In this document: positions 43,236 through 54,500 of the stretch, piece after piece | How positions within the stretch are numbered: position 1 is the stretch's first letter | Layout: each line of letters begins with the position of its first letter | NCBI RefSeq assembly: GCF_016811995.1 | Contig: NZ_CP069159.1 | Span: 2,914,001-2,978,000, forward strand | Origin: Citrobacter sp. R56 | GTDB lineage: Bacteria > Pseudomonadota > Gammaproteobacteria > Enterobacterales > Enterobacteriaceae | Direction of reading: 5' to 3' | DNA length: 64,000 nt | Program-made: the position numbers and the translations under genes | The notes under the pieces: model-generated | What the model saw: the letters and a program-made list of their open reading frames with translations, nothing else | The model's database searches: none | Told to the model about the DNA's origin: nothing

Positions 43236-44135
43236 ATGTTTTCAGGACTCTTAATCATTCTGCTCCCGCTGATGGTGGGCTACCTCGTTCCCCTTCGACA
43301 GAAAGCCGCATTAATCCTGATTAATCGGATGCTGAGCTGGATGGTTTATCTCATCCTTTTCTTTATGGGTATTAGTCTGGCGTTTCTGGATAACCTCGCC
43401 AGTAATCTGTTCTCTATTTTTTATTACTCTGCCGTCAGTATTACCGTTATTTTGCTGTGTAATATTGCTGCCTTACTGTGGCTGGAACGCTCAATACCCT
43501 GGCGGCACAACCACCAGCAGGAAAAACTGCCGTCACGTATTGCCATGGCGCTGGAGTCACTTAAATTATGCGGCGTCGTGGTGCTGGGTTTTGCGCTTGG
43601 TCTCAGCGGGCTGGCCTTTTTACAACACGCGACCGAAGCCAGCGAATATACGCTGATCTTTTTATTGTTCCTGGTAGGGATTCAATTACGCAACAGCGGC
43701 ATGACCCTGAAACAAATTGTGCTGAATCGCCGGGGAATGATTGTCGCCGTCGTGGTGGTTGCCAGTTCCCTGGTGGGTGGCCTGATCAATGCGTTTATTC
43801 TCGACCTGCCTCTCAACACCGCGCTGGCAATGGCGTCCGGTTTCGGCTGGTATTCCCTTTCGGGCATCCTGCTCACCGAATCTTTCGGCCCGGTCATTGG
43901 CAGTTCCGCCTTCTTTAACGATCTGGCGCGAGAGCTGATCGCCATCATGTTGATCCCCGGTTTAGTCCGCCGTAGCCGGTCTACCGCCTTAGGGTTGTGC
44001 GGCGCCACGTCGATGGATTTTACCCTGCCCGTGTTGCAGCGCACAGGCGGTCTGGAGATGGTTCCTGCCGCGATTGTTCACGGTTTTATACTGAGTCTGC
44101 TGGTGCCCATCCTGATGGCGTTTTTCTCCGCCTGA
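43236..44135 (+). CDS. lysO: Lysine exporter LysO
   Basis: A 299-residue inner-membrane protein, the same length as E. coli LysO (YbjE), which exports lysine and the antimetabolite thialysine. Hydrophobic segments fit about eight helices; acidic residues within them, as in FILDLP, are family features linked to proton coupling. E. coli lysO is controlled by ArgP. The start follows AAAGGACCCGGCTGTTC. It stands alone between aqpZ and hcp. Confidence 0.95.
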   Translation: MFSGLLIILLPLMVGYLVPLRQKAALILINRMLSWMVYLILFFMGISLAFLDNLASNLFSIFYYSAVSITVILLCNIAALLWLERSIPWRHNHQQEKLPSRIAMALESLKLCGVVVLGFALGLSGLAFLQHATEASEYTLIFLLFLVGIQLRNSGMTLKQIVLNRRGMIVAVVVVASSLVGGLINAFILDLPLNTALAMASGFGWYSLSGILLTESFGPVIGSSAFFNDLARELIAIMLIPGLVRRSRSTALGLCGATSMDFTLPVLQRTGGLEMVPAAIVHGFILSLLVPILMAFFSA

Positions 44136-44168
44136 TACCTCCCTGGCGGTAGAGCGCTACCGCCAAAA

Positions 44169-44182
44169 TTGCGCTAAATCAA
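44169..44182 (+). promoter_or_regulatory. FNR box of hcp-hcr
   Basis: TTGCGCTAAATCAA matches the FNR palindrome, with one perfect half (ATCAA) and one weaker half. It lies about 69 bp upstream of the start predicted from CATAAT (44232-44237), an upstream activating position similar to that reported in E. coli. Confidence 0.65.
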
Positions 44183-44241
44183 TCTCCCTGCAAGTTGTAT
44201 CAGAAATCCCTTTTATCCCTTCGCGCACAGGCATAATCTTA

Positions 44242-44264
44242 AAGATGTATATTAAATATAACTT
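44242..44264 (+). promoter_or_regulatory. NsrR operator of hcp-hcr
   Basis: A 23-bp imperfect palindrome, halves AAGATGTATAT and AAATATAACTT around a central T, matching the NsrR consensus at about 17 of 22 positions. It covers the likely transcription start, so NsrR would repress until nitric oxide destroys its Fe-S cluster. Confidence 0.75.
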
Positions 44265-44278
44265 TAAAAGGTGTGACC

Positions 44279-45931
44279 ATGTTTTGTGTGCAATGTGAAC
44301 AAACCATCCGTACTCCGGCAGGAAACGGCTGCTCTTACGCGCAGGGTATGTGCGGTAAAACGGCTGAAACCTCCGATCTGCAGGATCTGCTGATTGCCTC
44401 CCTACAAGGTCTGTCTGCATGGGCTGCTAAAGCCCGTGAATACGGCATCATTGACCACGAGATTGATAACTTTGCGCCGCGTGCGTTTTTCTCCACGCTG
44501 ACCAACGTTAACTTCGATTCACCCCGCATTGTCGGCTACGCCCGCGAAGCCATCGCGATGCGTGAAGCGCTGAAAGCACAGTGTCTGAACATCGATGCCA
44601 ACGCCACCGTCACCAACCCGATGGCTGACCTGCAACTGGCGAGCGACGATCTGGGCGCGCTGCAACGTCAGGCCGCTGAATTTACCCCGAATAAAGACAA
44701 AGCCACCATTGGCGAAAACATTCTCGGCCTGCGTCTGCTTTGCCTGTACGGCCTGAAAGGCGCTGCGGCTTACATGGAGCACGCGCACGTACTCGGTCAG
44801 TACGACAACGATATCTACGCGCAGTACCACAAAATCATGGCGTGGCTGGGCACCTGGCCTTCCGATATGAACGCTCTGCTGGAGTGCTCAATGGAAATCG
44901 GTCAGATGAACTTCAAAGTGATGAGCATTCTGGATACCGGTGAAACCACCAAATACGGTCATCCAACACCGACTCAGGTCAACGTTAAAGCCACCGAAGG
45001 CAAATGTATTCTGATCTCCGGTCACGACCTGAAAGATCTCTACAACCTGCTGGAGCAAACCGAAGGCACCGGCGTTAACGTCTATACCCACGGCGAAATG
45101 CTGCCTGCGCACGGTTACCCGGAACTGCGCAAATTCAAACACCTGATCGGTAACTACGGCAGCGGCTGGCAGAACCAGCAGGTTGAATTCGCCCGCTTCC
45201 CAGGCCCTATCGTGATGACCTCTAACTGCATCATCGACCCGACCGTTGGCGCGTATGACGACCGTATCTGGACCCGCAGCATCGTCGGTTGGCCGGGCGT
45301 TAGCCATCTCGAAGGTGACAACTTCGGTCCGGTTATCGCTCAGGCGCAGCAGATGGCAGGCTTCCCGTACAGTGAGATCCCGCACCTGATCACCGTCGGT
45401 TTCGGTCGTCAGACGCTGCTGGGCGCTGCGGATACGCTGATCGATCTGGTGAGCCGTGAAAAACTGCGTCACATCTTCCTGGTCGGCGGCTGCGACGGCG
45501 CGCGCGGTGAACGTAACTACTTCACCGATTTCGCCACCAGCGTACCGGACGACTGTCTGATCCTGACCCTGGCCTGTGGCAAATACCGCTTCAACAAACT
45601 GGACTTCGGCGATATCGAAGGTCTGCCGCGTCTGGTTGATGCAGGTCAGTGTAATGACGCTTACTCAGCCATTATTCTGGCAGTCACGCTGGCGGAAAAA
45701 CTGGGCTGTGGCGTGAACGATCTGCCGCTGTCTCTGGTGCTTTCCTGGTTCGAACAGAAAGCAATTGTGATCCTGCTGACCCTGCTGTCACTGGGTGTGA
45801 AAAACATCGTCACCGGCCCTACTGCGCCAGGTTTCTTCACCCCGGATCTGCTGGCCGTACTCAACGAGAAATTTGGTCTGCGTTCCGTGACCACCGTTGA
45901 AGAAGATATGAAGCAACTGCTGAGCGCGTAA
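44279..45931 (+). CDS. hcp: Hybrid-cluster protein Hcp
   Basis: A 550-residue enzyme with a hybrid Fe-S-O cluster; in E. coli it acts as a high-affinity nitric oxide reductase, S-nitrosylase and hydroxylamine reductase. The N-terminal cluster cysteines are seen in MFCVQCEQT and CSYAQGMC; hybrid-cluster ligands include those in VGGCDGARG and LACGKYRFN. The ATG at 44279 gives the E. coli length; a GTG two codons earlier is an annotation alternative. First gene of hcp-hcr, with FNR and NsrR boxes upstream. Confidence 0.97.
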   Translation: MFCVQCEQTIRTPAGNGCSYAQGMCGKTAETSDLQDLLIASLQGLSAWAAKAREYGIIDHEIDNFAPRAFFSTLTNVNFDSPRIVGYAREAIAMREALKAQCLNIDANATVTNPMADLQLASDDLGALQRQAAEFTPNKDKATIGENILGLRLLCLYGLKGAAAYMEHAHVLGQYDNDIYAQYHKIMAWLGTWPSDMNALLECSMEIGQMNFKVMSILDTGETTKYGHPTPTQVNVKATEGKCILISGHDLKDLYNLLEQTEGTGVNVYTHGEMLPAHGYPELRKFKHLIGNYGSGWQNQQVEFARFPGPIVMTSNCIIDPTVGAYDDRIWTRSIVGWPGVSHLEGDNFGPVIAQAQQMAGFPYSEIPHLITVGFGRQTLLGAADTLIDLVSREKLRHIFLVGGCDGARGERNYFTDFATSVPDDCLILTLACGKYRFNKLDFGDIEGLPRLVDAGQCNDAYSAIILAVTLAEKLGCGVNDLPLSLVLSWFEQKAIVILLTLLSLGVKNIVTGPTAPGFFTPDLLAVLNEKFGLRSVTTVEEDMKQLLSA

Positions 45932-45942
45932 GGAGTTACATC

Positions 45943-46911
45943 ATGACAATGCCAACCCATCAGTGCCCATGGCGGATGCAGGTTCATCACATTCATCAGG
46001 AAACCCCGGATGTCTGGACGATTTCGTTGCTGTGCCACGACTATTATCCGTACCGCGCCGGGCAGTATGCGCTGGTCAGCGTACGCAACTCAGCAGAGAC
46101 ACTGCGTGCTTACACCCTCTCTTCCACGCCGGGCGTCAGTGAGTACATTACGCTGACCGTTCGCCGTATTGATGACGGTGCGGGCTCACAGTGGTTAACC
46201 CGTGATGTCAAACGCGGCGACTACCTCTGGCTCTCCGATGCGATGGGCGACTTTACCTGCGAAGATAAAGCCGAAGAGAAATTCCTGATGCTGGCGGCAG
46301 GCTGCGGCGTGACGCCGATCATGTCGATGCGCCGTTGGTTGGCAAAATATCGCCCGCAGGCCGATGTGCAGATTATCTATAACGTGCGCTCGCCGCAGGA
46401 TGTCATTTTCGCGCAGGAGTGGCGTCAGTATCCGGTGACGCTGGTCGCTGAAAACGATGCCATCGACGGTTTTGTGCCAGGCCGCCTGACCACTGAACTG
46501 CTGCAACGTGTTCCTGACCTGACGTCTCGTACCGTTATGACCTGTGGTCCGGCGCCATATATGGATCTGGTCGAGCAGGAAGTGAAAGCGCTCGGCGTAA
46601 CGCGCTTCTTTAAAGAGAAGTTCTTCACGCCCGTCGCTGAAGCCGCAACCGACGGTCTGAAGTTCACCAAGCTACAGCCCGCGAAAGCGTTTTATGCGCC
46701 AGTCGGCACCACGCTGCTGGAAGCGATGGAAAGCAATAACATACCGCTCACCGTCGCCTGCCGTGCCGGTGTATGCGGTTGCTGCAAAACCAAAGTGGTG
46801 GATGGTAACTACACGGTCACCAGCACCATGACGCTGACCGATGCAGAGATCGCCGAAGGCTATGTACTGGCCTGTTCCTGCCATCCACAGGGTGATTTAG
46901 TGCTCGCGTAA
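45943..46911 (+). CDS. hcr: NADH oxidoreductase Hcr
   Basis: A 322-residue electron donor to Hcp. A FAD-binding ferredoxin-reductase domain (RAYTLSSTPG near 50) and an NAD-binding domain (AAGCGVTPIMSM, TCGPAPYM) are followed by a C-terminal [2Fe-2S] plant-type ferredoxin domain (CRAGVCGCC with a later CSC). It starts 11 nt after hcp, behind AAGGAGTTACATC, and ends in a terminator hairpin. Confidence 0.97.
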   Translation: MTMPTHQCPWRMQVHHIHQETPDVWTISLLCHDYYPYRAGQYALVSVRNSAETLRAYTLSSTPGVSEYITLTVRRIDDGAGSQWLTRDVKRGDYLWLSDAMGDFTCEDKAEEKFLMLAAGCGVTPIMSMRRWLAKYRPQADVQIIYNVRSPQDVIFAQEWRQYPVTLVAENDAIDGFVPGRLTTELLQRVPDLTSRTVMTCGPAPYMDLVEQEVKALGVTRFFKEKFFTPVAEAATDGLKFTKLQPAKAFYAPVGTTLLEAMESNNIPLTVACRAGVCGCCKTKVVDGNYTVTSTMTLTDAEIAEGYVLACSCHPQGDLVLA

Positions 46912-46936
46912 ACCGCCTTATTCGGCCCACAACGGA

Positions 46937-46968
46937 AACGGTCATCGGAAACGGTGGCCGTTTTTTTA
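46937..46968 (+). terminator. Terminator after hcp-hcr
   Basis: Stem AACGGTCA (46937-46944) / TGGCCGTT (46955-46962) with one wobble, followed by a T run. Confidence 0.75.
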
Positions 46969-47046
46969 TGCTTCGCGCAGCACGGCACAACGCGTTAAAC
47001 CCATACAAAACAAAGGGAAAATAAAAAGCACAACCGCCATCTTCGA

Positions 47047-47053
47047 CTAAACT
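47047..47053 (+). promoter_or_regulatory. Candidate poxB -10 element
   Basis: CTAAACT lies 36 bp before the poxB ATG. E. coli poxB is transcribed by sigma-S from a similar short-leader promoter with CTATACT. No -35 is expected for this class. Confidence 0.5.
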
Positions 47054-47088
47054 TGTAACCGGTATCACATTTAAGGAGATGGAAAACC

Positions 47089-48807
47089 ATGAAACAAACC
47101 GTTGCTACTTTTATTGCCAAAACCCTTGAACAGGCTGGTGTGAAACGTATCTGGGGTGTGACGGGCGACTCACTGAACGGTCTGAGTGACAGCCTTAATC
47201 GCATGGGAACGATTGAATGGATGTCGACCCGCCATGAGGAGGTAGCGGCTTTTGCCGCTGGCGCGGAAGCGCAGCTTACTGGCGAACTGGCGGTGTGTGC
47301 GGGTTCCTGTGGACCGGGCAACCTGCACCTGATTAACGGTCTTTTCGATTGTCATCGCAATCACGTTCCCGTGCTGGCCATTGCCGCCCATATCCCCTCC
47401 AGCGAAATAGGGAGCGGCTATTTCCAGGAGACCCACCCGCAAGAGTTGTTCCGTGAATGTAGCCACTATTGCGAGCTGGTTTCCAGCCCAGAACAGATCC
47501 CACAGGTTCTGGCGATTGCAATGCGTAAGGCGGTGCTGAATCGCGGTGTTTCGGTTGTCGTGCTGCCGGGCGACGTCGCGCTGAAACCTGCGCCAGAGGG
47601 CGCCAGTACGCACTGGTACCACGCGCCGCACCCCATTGTCACACCTGCTGCCGAAGAGCTCAAAAAACTGGCGCAGCTGTTACGCTATTCCAGCAATATT
47701 GCGCTGATGTGCGGCAGCGGTTGCGCGGGTGCGCATAAAGAGCTGGTCGAGTTTGCCGCCAAAATCAAAGCCCCTATTGTTCACGCCCTGCGCGGGAAAG
47801 AGCATGTCGAATACGACAACCCCTACGATGTAGGCATGACGGGACTTATCGGCTTTTCTTCCGGGTTTCATACCATGATGAATGCCGACACGTTGATCCT
47901 GCTCGGCACCCAGTTCCCCTATCGCGCCTTCTATCCCGCTGACGCCAAAATTATTCAGGTAGATATCAACCCCGCCAGCATCGGCGCCCACAGCAAGGTC
48001 GATATGGCGCTGGTTGGCGATATCAAATCAACGCTCAGCGCGCTGCTGCCGCTGGTGGAAGAAAAAACCGACCGCAGATTCCTCGATAAGGCGCTGGAGC
48101 ACTATCGCAATGCGCGTAAAGGACTGGACGACCTGGCAAAACCGAGCGACAAAGCTATTCACCCGCAGTATCTGGCGCAGCAAATCAGCCATTTCGCCGC
48201 CGATGACGCCATCTTCACTTGCGATGTCGGCACGCCAACCGTCTGGGCGGCGCGCTACCTGAAAATGAACGGTAAACGCCGCCTGCTCGGATCGTTTAAC
48301 CACGGTTCAATGGCCAATGCGATGCCGCAGGCGCTGGGCGCACAGGCGACCGCGCCGGGGCGTCAGGTGGTGGCGATGTGCGGCGACGGCGGATTCAGTA
48401 TGCTGATGGGCGATTTTCTCTCTGTCGTGCAGATGAAACTGCCGGTGAAAATTGTCGTCTTCAATAACAGCGTGCTGGGATTTGTGGCGATGGAAATGAA
48501 AGCAGGCGGCTATCTCACTGACGGCACCGAACTGCACGACACTAACTTTGCCCGCATCGCCGAAGCCTGCGGCATTCCCGGCATTCGCGTGGAAAAAGCC
48601 GCTGACGTCGATGAAGCCCTGCAAAAGGCGATGTCCATCGACGGTCCGGTGCTGGTTGACGTGGTTGTCGCGAAAGAAGAGCTGGCTATTCCACCGCAAA
48701 TCAAACTGGAGCAGGCCAAAGGTTTTAGTCTGTACATGCTGCGCGCAATCATCAGCGGACGCGGCGACGAAGTGATCGAACTGGCAAAAACCAACTGGCT
48801 CAGGTAA
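47089..48807 (+). CDS. poxB: Pyruvate dehydrogenase (quinone) PoxB
   Basis: A 572-residue thiamine-diphosphate and FAD enzyme that decarboxylates pyruvate to acetate and CO2 and passes electrons to ubiquinone; it is peripheral to the inner membrane. The three-domain ThDP fold is visible, with the ThDP motif GDGGFSM ... NN near residues 433-462. The C-terminal amphipathic tail that binds lipid is kept ([18 protein letters not shown]). TTTAAGGAGATGG precedes the start. ltaE follows 38 nt later on the same strand, as in E. coli. Confidence 0.97.
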   Translation: MKQTVATFIAKTLEQAGVKRIWGVTGDSLNGLSDSLNRMGTIEWMSTRHEEVAAFAAGAEAQLTGELAVCAGSCGPGNLHLINGLFDCHRNHVPVLAIAAHIPSSEIGSGYFQETHPQELFRECSHYCELVSSPEQIPQVLAIAMRKAVLNRGVSVVVLPGDVALKPAPEGASTHWYHAPHPIVTPAAEELKKLAQLLRYSSNIALMCGSGCAGAHKELVEFAAKIKAPIVHALRGKEHVEYDNPYDVGMTGLIGFSSGFHTMMNADTLILLGTQFPYRAFYPADAKIIQVDINPASIGAHSKVDMALVGDIKSTLSALLPLVEEKTDRRFLDKALEHYRNARKGLDDLAKPSDKAIHPQYLAQQISHFAADDAIFTCDVGTPTVWAARYLKMNGKRRLLGSFNHGSMANAMPQALGAQATAPGRQVVAMCGDGGFSMLMGDFLSVVQMKLPVKIVVFNNSVLGFVAMEMKAGGYLTDGTELHDTNFARIAEACGIPGIRVEKAADVDEALQKAMSIDGPVLVDVVVAKEELAIPPQIKLEQAKGFSLYMLRAIISGRGDEVIELAKTNWLR

Positions 48808-48845
48808 AACAATGCACATCGCCTTTTAAACACCAGGAATGTGCA

Positions 48846-49847
48846 ATGATCGATTTACGCAGTGATACCGTTACCCGTCCGAGTCGCGCCATGCTTGAAG
48901 AAATGATGGCCGCCCCGGTCGGGGACGACGTGTATGGAGATGACCCCACCGTTAACGCGTTGCAACAGTACGCCGCCGAGCTTTCCGGCAAAGAAGCTGC
49001 GCTATTTTTACCCACCGGCACCCAGGCTAATCTGGTGGCGCTGCTGAGCCACTGTGAGCGCGGCGAAGAGTATATCGCCGGTCAGGGAGCGCACAATTAT
49101 CTGTATGAAGCCGGTGGCGCCGCAGTGCTGGGCAGCATTCAGCCTCAGCCTATCGATGCCGCCTCCGACGGTACGCTACCGCTGGATAAAGTGGCGGCAA
49201 AGATCAAAGCGGACGATATCCATTTTGCCCGTACCCGTCTGCTCAGCCTTGAAAACACCCACAACGGGAAAGTGCTGCCGCGCGAGTATCTGAAAGAGGC
49301 GTGGACGTTCACCCGTGAGCGCGGTCTGGCGCTGCACGTTGACGGTGCGCGTATTTTCAACGCGGTGGTCGCTTATGGCTGCGAGCTCAAAGAGATCACG
49401 CAGTATTGCGATTCATTCACCATCTGTCTGTCGAAAGGTCTGGGGACGCCGGTAGGCTCTTTATTGGTCGGCAGCCATGACTATATTAAACGCGCAACCC
49501 GCTGGCGTAAGATGACCGGCGGCGGCATGCGCCAGGCTGGAATTCTGGCAGCCGCTGGGCTGTATGCTCTGAAAAATAACGTCGCACGTTTACAGGACGA
49601 TCACGACAATGCCGCCTGGATGGCAGAGCAGTTGCGTGAAGCCGGGGCTGACGTGATGCGCCACGACACTAACATGCTGTTTGTCCGCGTTGGCGAAGAG
49701 AATGCAGCCGCATTAGGCGAGCATATGCGCGCGCACGACGTGCTGATCAACGCCTCGCCGATTGTGCGTCTGGTCACGCATCTGGACGTATCGCGCGAGC
49801 AGCTTGCCGACGTTGTCGCCCACTGGCGCGCTTTTTTACATCGCTAA
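48846..49847 (+). CDS. ltaE: Low-specificity L-threonine aldolase LtaE
   Basis: A 333-residue PLP enzyme that cleaves L-threonine and L-allo-threonine to glycine and acetaldehyde. The PLP lysine lies in [14 protein letters not shown] near residue 197, and the cofactor-binding Asp/Arg in [10 protein letters not shown]. ybjT starts 10 nt after its stop, so the two are probably co-transcribed. Confidence 0.96.
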   Translation: MIDLRSDTVTRPSRAMLEEMMAAPVGDDVYGDDPTVNALQQYAAELSGKEAALFLPTGTQANLVALLSHCERGEEYIAGQGAHNYLYEAGGAAVLGSIQPQPIDAASDGTLPLDKVAAKIKADDIHFARTRLLSLENTHNGKVLPREYLKEAWTFTRERGLALHVDGARIFNAVVAYGCELKEITQYCDSFTICLSKGLGTPVGSLLVGSHDYIKRATRWRKMTGGGMRQAGILAAAGLYALKNNVARLQDDHDNAAWMAEQLREAGADVMRHDTNMLFVRVGEENAAALGEHMRAHDVLINASPIVRLVTHLDVSREQLADVVAHWRAFLHR

Positions 49848-49857
49848 GGAGACAGAC

Positions 49858-51288
49858 GTGCCGCAACGAATTTTGGTGCTTGGCGCCAGTGGTTATATTG
49901 GTCAACATCTGGTGCAGGTACTCAGCCAACAGGGGCATCAGGTGCTGGCGGCGGCACGTCGTATAGAACGACTGGAAAAACAGCAACTGGCGAATGTCAG
50001 TTGCCATAAAGTTGATCTGAACTGGCCGGATAATCTCGCGCCCCTGCTGGCTGAGGTCGATACGGTTTACTATCTGGTTCACGGCATGGGCGAAAAAGGC
50101 GACTTTATCGCCCATGAACGTCAGGTGGCGCTGAACGTCCGCGATGCGCTGCGAAACACCCCGGTCAAACAGCTGATTTTTCTCAGTTCGTTGCAGGCTC
50201 CCGTGCATGAGCAGTCTGAACATTTGCGCGCGCGGCAGCTTACGGCGGAAACCCTGCGTGATTCCGGCGTACCGGTCACCGAGTTGCGCGCCGGTATCAT
50301 TGTCGGGGCCGGTTCCGCCGCCTTCGAGGTGATGCGCGACATGGTCTATAACCTGCCGGTGCTAACGCCGCCGCGCTGGGTACGCTCACGCACCACGCCC
50401 ATTGCGCTGGAAAACTTACTCCACTATCTGGTGGCACTGCTGGACCATCCTGCCAGCGAACATCGCATTCTCGAAGCTGCCGGACCGCAGGTGCTGAGCT
50501 ATCAGGAACAGTTTGAGCACTTTATGGCCGTCAGCGGCAAACACCGACTGCTGATTCCCATCCCTTTCCCGACCCGCTGGATTTCAGTCTGGTTCTTAAA
50601 CGTCATTACTTCGGTGCCGCCCACCACAGCAAAAGCCTTGATACAGGGGCTGAAACACGATCTGCTGGCCGACGACACCGCTCTGCGCGCGCTGATACCG
50701 CAAACGCTCATCACCTTTGATGATGCCGTTCGCAGCACGCTGAAAGAAGAGGAAAAGCTGGTGAACTCCAGCGACTGGGGATACGACGCCCTGGCGTTTG
50801 CCCGCTGGCGTCCGGAATACGGTTATTTTGCCAAACAGGCTGGCTTTACCGTCAAGACCCCCGCCAGTCTGAAAGCGTTATGGCAGGTGGTGAACCGTCT
50901 CGGCGGGAAAGAACGTTATTTCTTCGGCAATATTTTGTGGCAGACCCGGGCGCTGATGGACAGGTTGATCGGCCATAAACTGGCAAAAGGTCGACCCGCG
51001 CGCGAGCTTTTGCAGGTGGGCGATACGGTAGACAGCTGGAAGGTGATCATCGTTGAGCCAGAAAAACAACTCACATTGCTGTTTGGTATGAAAGCCCCGG
51101 GGTTGGGTCGTCTGAGTTTTACGCTCGAAGACAAAGGCGACCACCGACAGATAGATGTGCGTGCCTGGTGGCATCCGCACGGAATGCCCGGACTCTTCTA
51201 CTGGTTGCTGATGATCCCCGCGCATCTGTTTATTTTTCGCGGTATGGCGAAACGAATTGCCAGACTTGCAGAACAAATCACAGATTAG
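49858..51288 (+). CDS. ybjT: YbjT, NAD(P)-binding Rossmann protein with DUF2867
   Basis: A 476-residue protein. The N-terminal atypical short-chain dehydrogenase fold has GASGYIGQH (near residues 8-16) for nucleotide binding. The C-terminal half is a DUF2867 domain ending in a hydrophobic stretch ([15 protein letters not shown]) that may contact the membrane. The GTG at 49858, behind TAAGGAGACAGAC, gives the E. coli length; an in-frame ATG at 49762 lies inside ltaE. The function is unknown. Confidence 0.93.
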   Translation: MPQRILVLGASGYIGQHLVQVLSQQGHQVLAAARRIERLEKQQLANVSCHKVDLNWPDNLAPLLAEVDTVYYLVHGMGEKGDFIAHERQVALNVRDALRNTPVKQLIFLSSLQAPVHEQSEHLRARQLTAETLRDSGVPVTELRAGIIVGAGSAAFEVMRDMVYNLPVLTPPRWVRSRTTPIALENLLHYLVALLDHPASEHRILEAAGPQVLSYQEQFEHFMAVSGKHRLLIPIPFPTRWISVWFLNVITSVPPTTAKALIQGLKHDLLADDTALRALIPQTLITFDDAVRSTLKEEEKLVNSSDWGYDALAFARWRPEYGYFAKQAGFTVKTPASLKALWQVVNRLGGKERYFFGNILWQTRALMDRLIGHKLAKGRPARELLQVGDTVDSWKVIIVEPEKQLTLLFGMKAPGLGRLSFTLEDKGDHRQIDVRAWWHPHGMPGLFYWLLMIPAHLFIFRGMAKRIARLAEQITD

Positions 51289-51386
51289 TAATAAAAACAT
51301 ACTGTATTGTTTCATGTTTCCCATTGCATACAGACGTAATTCACGGAAGAATGCGCACGACGTTTTATTAAACACAGTGGATTGAT

Positions 51387-52400
51387 ATGAAGGTACTGGT
51401 TACCGGCGCCACCAGCGGCTTAGGTCGAAACGCGGTTGAGTTTTTGCGCAATAAAGGCATCAGCGTCAGAGCCACCGGTCGCAATGAAGCGATGGGGAAG
51501 CTGCTGGAGAAGATGGGAGCGGAATTCGTGCATGCGGATTTGACCGAACTGGTCTCCTCGCAAGCCAAGGTGATGCTCGCAGGTATTGACACACTGTGGC
51601 ATTGCTCCAGTTTTACCTCACCGTGGGGAACGCAGGAAGCCTTCGATCTGGCCAATGTTCGCGCTACCCGTCGCCTGGGTGAATGGGCCGTTGCCTGGGG
51701 CGTACGCAACTTTATTCATATCTCTTCCCCCTCACTGTATTTCGATTACCACCACCATCGCGACATCAAAGAGGACTTCCGCCCTCACCGATTCGCGAAT
51801 GAGTTCGCACGCAGTAAAGCCGCTGGCGAAGAGGTGATCAGCCTGTTAGCGCAAGCCAACCCGCAAACGCGGTTTACCGTGTTCCGCCCGCAAAGTCTGT
51901 TCGGTCCCCACGATAAGGTGTTTATCCCGCGTCTGGCGCACATGATGTACCATTACGGCAGCATCCTGTTGCCGCACGGGGGCAGCGCGCTGGTGGACAT
52001 GACCTATTACGAAAATGCCATCCATGCCATGTGGCTGGCCAGTCAGGACGCCTGTGATTCATTGCCGTCGGGTCGCGTCTATAACATCACCAACGGTGAA
52101 CACCGCACATTGCGCAGCATCGTGCAGAAACTCATTGCTGAGTTAAATATTGATTGCCGCATTCGCTCCGTGCCCTACCCGATGCTGGATATGATCGCCC
52201 GCAGTATGGAACGCTTTGGCAATAAATCAGCGAAAGAGCCCAAATTAACGCACTACGGTGTGTCTAAGCTGAACTTCGACTTTACGCTGGATACCTCTCG
52301 TGCGCAGGAAGAGCTGGGTTACCAGCCCGTCATTACCCTGGACGAAGGGATTGAACGCACCGCTGCCTGGCTTCGCGACCACGGTAAGCTGCCGCGTTAA
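51387..52400 (+). CDS. ybjS: YbjS, NAD-dependent epimerase/dehydratase-family protein
   Basis: A 337-residue extended short-chain dehydrogenase. The nucleotide-binding loop is [10 protein letters not shown] near residues 6-15. SSPSLYFDY with the downstream FARSK represents the family Tyr-x3-Lys region. The substrate is unknown. Same length as E. coli YbjS. It converges on amiD with a 4-bp overlap. Confidence 0.94.
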   Translation: MKVLVTGATSGLGRNAVEFLRNKGISVRATGRNEAMGKLLEKMGAEFVHADLTELVSSQAKVMLAGIDTLWHCSSFTSPWGTQEAFDLANVRATRRLGEWAVAWGVRNFIHISSPSLYFDYHHHRDIKEDFRPHRFANEFARSKAAGEEVISLLAQANPQTRFTVFRPQSLFGPHDKVFIPRLAHMMYHYGSILLPHGGSALVDMTYYENAIHAMWLASQDACDSLPSGRVYNITNGEHRTLRSIVQKLIAELNIDCRIRSVPYPMLDMIARSMERFGNKSAKEPKLTHYGVSKLNFDFTLDTSRAQEELGYQPVITLDEGIERTAAWLRDHGKLPR

Positions 52401-53227
52401 TCTTGCCCGTACTTTTCCAGTAGCGCTTCAACAATCGCCTGCGTTTCAGCATCCGCCACGCCGTTCCATAACGCCGGGCGGAAGTGCATCTGGAATGCCA
52501 TAATCACCCGTTGCTGTTCGCGCGTCGTCATCGTTGGTTTCACCTCATAGCCGTAGCGCGCCAGGAGATCCAGCAGTACGGCGGGATCTACGGGGGCGTG
52601 CGGCGCTCGCCCGGCCAGATAAAACGTCACCCGTGCGACGTCTGGCCACGCGCCAATGCCCTGTGCCGCCAGCTCACGCCATGGAAAAAGCGGTCCCGGA
52701 TCGTCTTTGCGCTGTGGGGCGATATCCGCATGCGCCACCACATTCTGCGGTTTGATGTCATAGCGGGTGACGATCTCTTTCGCGAGCGGGATCAACGCCT
52801 GGATCTGCGCGGGCTCAAAGGGGGCGAAATACTTTGTTCCCGCTGACGTTTGCCACCCGCGATTCTCAAGTTCAATACCGATCGAGGTGTCGTTGATACG
52901 CGTGGCGCCTCGCCAGTAACTGATCCCCGCATGCCAGGCCAGATCGTGCTCAGGCACAAGCTGCCAGATCCGCGGCTTGCCGCCATAAAGCGGAGGGACG
53001 GCAGGGATCAGGTAGTGCGAGCTGACGTTTTTGTCCGTAAGCGTCGCGAGGGAAGAATCAAAATCATCCGCGGTGTAGTGGATGACCAGCACTTTGATAC
53101 GCGGATACGCCGCCTGCGCCTGGCGACGGGTATCCAGTTGATACCCGGCTTTATCGACGATGCCTTTCTCACCCGCACATCCCGCTAATAGCAGCGTGAG
53201 CGCGATGAGCCACAACCCACGTCTCAT
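52397..53227 (-). CDS. amiD: N-acetylmuramoyl-L-alanine amidase AmiD
   Basis: A 276-residue outer-membrane lipoprotein amidase that cleaves anhydro-muropeptides and peptidoglycan stems. The lipobox is LLAGCAG (Cys17). The Amidase_2 zinc site includes His50 ([10 protein letters not shown]), the His of VVAHADIAP and the Asp of [12 protein letters not shown]-terminal PGRP-binding-like domain follows. Its start overlaps the ybjQ stop by 4 nt, so the two are coupled. Confidence 0.96.
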   Translation of the reverse strand: MRRGLWLIALTLLLAGCAGEKGIVDKAGYQLDTRRQAQAAYPRIKVLVIHYTADDFDSSLATLTDKNVSSHYLIPAVPPLYGGKPRIWQLVPEHDLAWHAGISYWRGATRINDTSIGIELENRGWQTSAGTKYFAPFEPAQIQALIPLAKEIVTRYDIKPQNVVAHADIAPQRKDDPGPLFPWRELAAQGIGAWPDVARVTFYLAGRAPHAPVDPAVLLDLLARYGYEVKPTMTTREQQRVIMAFQMHFRPALWNGVADAETQAIVEALLEKYGQD

Positions 53228-53547
53228 CGGCGCGTTTTCACTGCCGTACCGCTGACGCTCACCATCAGCATACTGCTGTCTTTGCCGACGGTTTCGTAAT
53301 CGATATCGATGCCAACCACGGCGTCTGCGCCCAGCGCTTTCGCCTGTTCGCCCAGTTCCTGGAAGGCGATTTCACGCGCTTTCCGCAACTCTTTCTCATA
53401 GGCACCGGAACGGCCACCGACGATATCGCGAATGCCAGCAAAGAAATCGCGGAAAATGTTAGCGCCGAGAATCGCCTCTCCGGTCACCACACCGCAATAT
53501 TCCACGATGTTCTGTCCTTCCAGCGTTGGGGTAGTCGAAAACTGCAT
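53224..53547 (-). CDS. ybjQ: YbjQ, UPF0145 protein
   Basis: A 107-residue member of the UPF0145 (YbjQ) family, small pentameric proteins of unknown function. The conserved block [14 protein letters not shown] lies at about residues 78-91. It is upstream of and overlaps amiD. AAGGAGACCAAC precedes the start. Confidence 0.95.
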   Translation of the reverse strand: MQFSTTPTLEGQNIVEYCGVVTGEAILGANIFRDFFAGIRDIVGGRSGAYEKELRKAREIAFQELGEQAKALGADAVVGIDIDYETVGKDSSMLMVSVSGTAVKTRR

Positions 53548-53674
53548 GTTGGTCTCCTTATTTGCCTAAGCACTCGATCTCAAAAGCATTATCGAACCGA
53601 TACGCTATCATTGAAAAGATATTATTCATTATCGTAGACAGCTTTTATGCAGAAAGCTTAATAAGGAAATCACT

Positions 53675-54193
53675 ATGCGCAACCGCAAACTCTCCCTGCT
53701 TGTTCCCTGCGCGCTGCTTCTCAGCGCCTGTACAACGACCGTAACCCCCGCATACAAGGACAATGGTTCGCGTAGCGGCTCCTGCGTAGAAGGCGGCCCG
53801 GACAGCGTGGCTCAACAGTTCTATGATTACCGCATCCAGCACCGTAACAATGACATTACCGCTCTTCGCCCTTACCTGAGCGATAATCTGGCGAAATTAC
53901 TGACCGATGCCAGTCGCGATCAGAATCACAGTCAGTTGATGGGCAGCGATCCGTTCTCAAGCCGCTCTGCGCTGCCGGATAGCGCCAGCGTTGCCAGCGC
54001 ATCGACCATTCCGAATAGTGATGCACGCAATATTCCACTGCGTGTAGAGCAAAAACAGGGGACGCAAAGCTGGCGTGATGAAGTGTTGATGATTCATGAA
54101 GGTCAGTGCTGGGTGATTGACGATGTACGCTATGTGGGCGGCAGCGTTGATGCGCCAGCCGGTACGTTACGCCAGTCGATCGAGAACCGCTAA
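53675..54193 (+). CDS. ybjP: YbjP lipoprotein
   Basis: A 172-residue predicted lipoprotein. The signal peptide ends in the lipobox LLLSACTT (Cys near residue 19). The mature part resembles a DUF3828/NTF2-like small domain (QQFYDYRIQHRNND ... CWVIDDVRY). One residue longer than E. coli YbjP. The function is unknown. It stands alone, divergent from ybjQ-amiD, with a REP element downstream. Confidence 0.92.
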   Translation: MRNRKLSLLVPCALLLSACTTTVTPAYKDNGSRSGSCVEGGPDSVAQQFYDYRIQHRNNDITALRPYLSDNLAKLLTDASRDQNHSQLMGSDPFSSRSALPDSASVASASTIPNSDARNIPLRVEQKQGTQSWRDEVLMIHEGQCWVIDDVRYVGGSVDAPAGTLRQSIENR

Positions 54194-54204
54194 CCCCCCT
54201 GCTT

Positions 54205-54241
54205 GCCGGATAAGGCGTTGTAAACTGTAGCGCCGTCCGGC
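54205..54241. repeat. REP element after ybjP
   Basis: GCCGGATAAGGCG ... CGCCGTCCGGC is a single imperfect REP palindrome, 12 nt after the ybjP stop. Confidence 0.8.
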
Positions 54242-54417
54242 AGCAAAGCAGCATGATGGCCAGAGGGCCTTCTGCTTATCCCCTCAGATGCCTGAATCAT
54301 AACCCCCATAAATTGTCTGGCATTCTGCATAGAATGCCGACAATTATTCTTGACGGCCACCAGCTCCGCTATTTTGTGCTATGTTTAGTTAAGAATGCGG
54401 TTTGCATTTAACTTTTA

Positions 54418-54435
54418 ACGCATAAATATTGCATA
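54418..54435 (+). promoter_or_regulatory. ARG box upstream of artPIQM
   Basis: ACGCATAAATATTGCATA is an 18-bp imperfect palindrome with the core GCATAAATATTGCA, resembling the ArgR operator. A weaker copy may lie at 54393-54411. It sits 66 bp before artP in a gap of about 300 bases that otherwise holds only the REP element. Confidence 0.65.
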
Positions 54436-54500
54436 ACTATTCTGTCAAAGGTAGTATCTGCGGCTTCAATAGCTATCAGACTGCCAGTATACGAGTGTCA

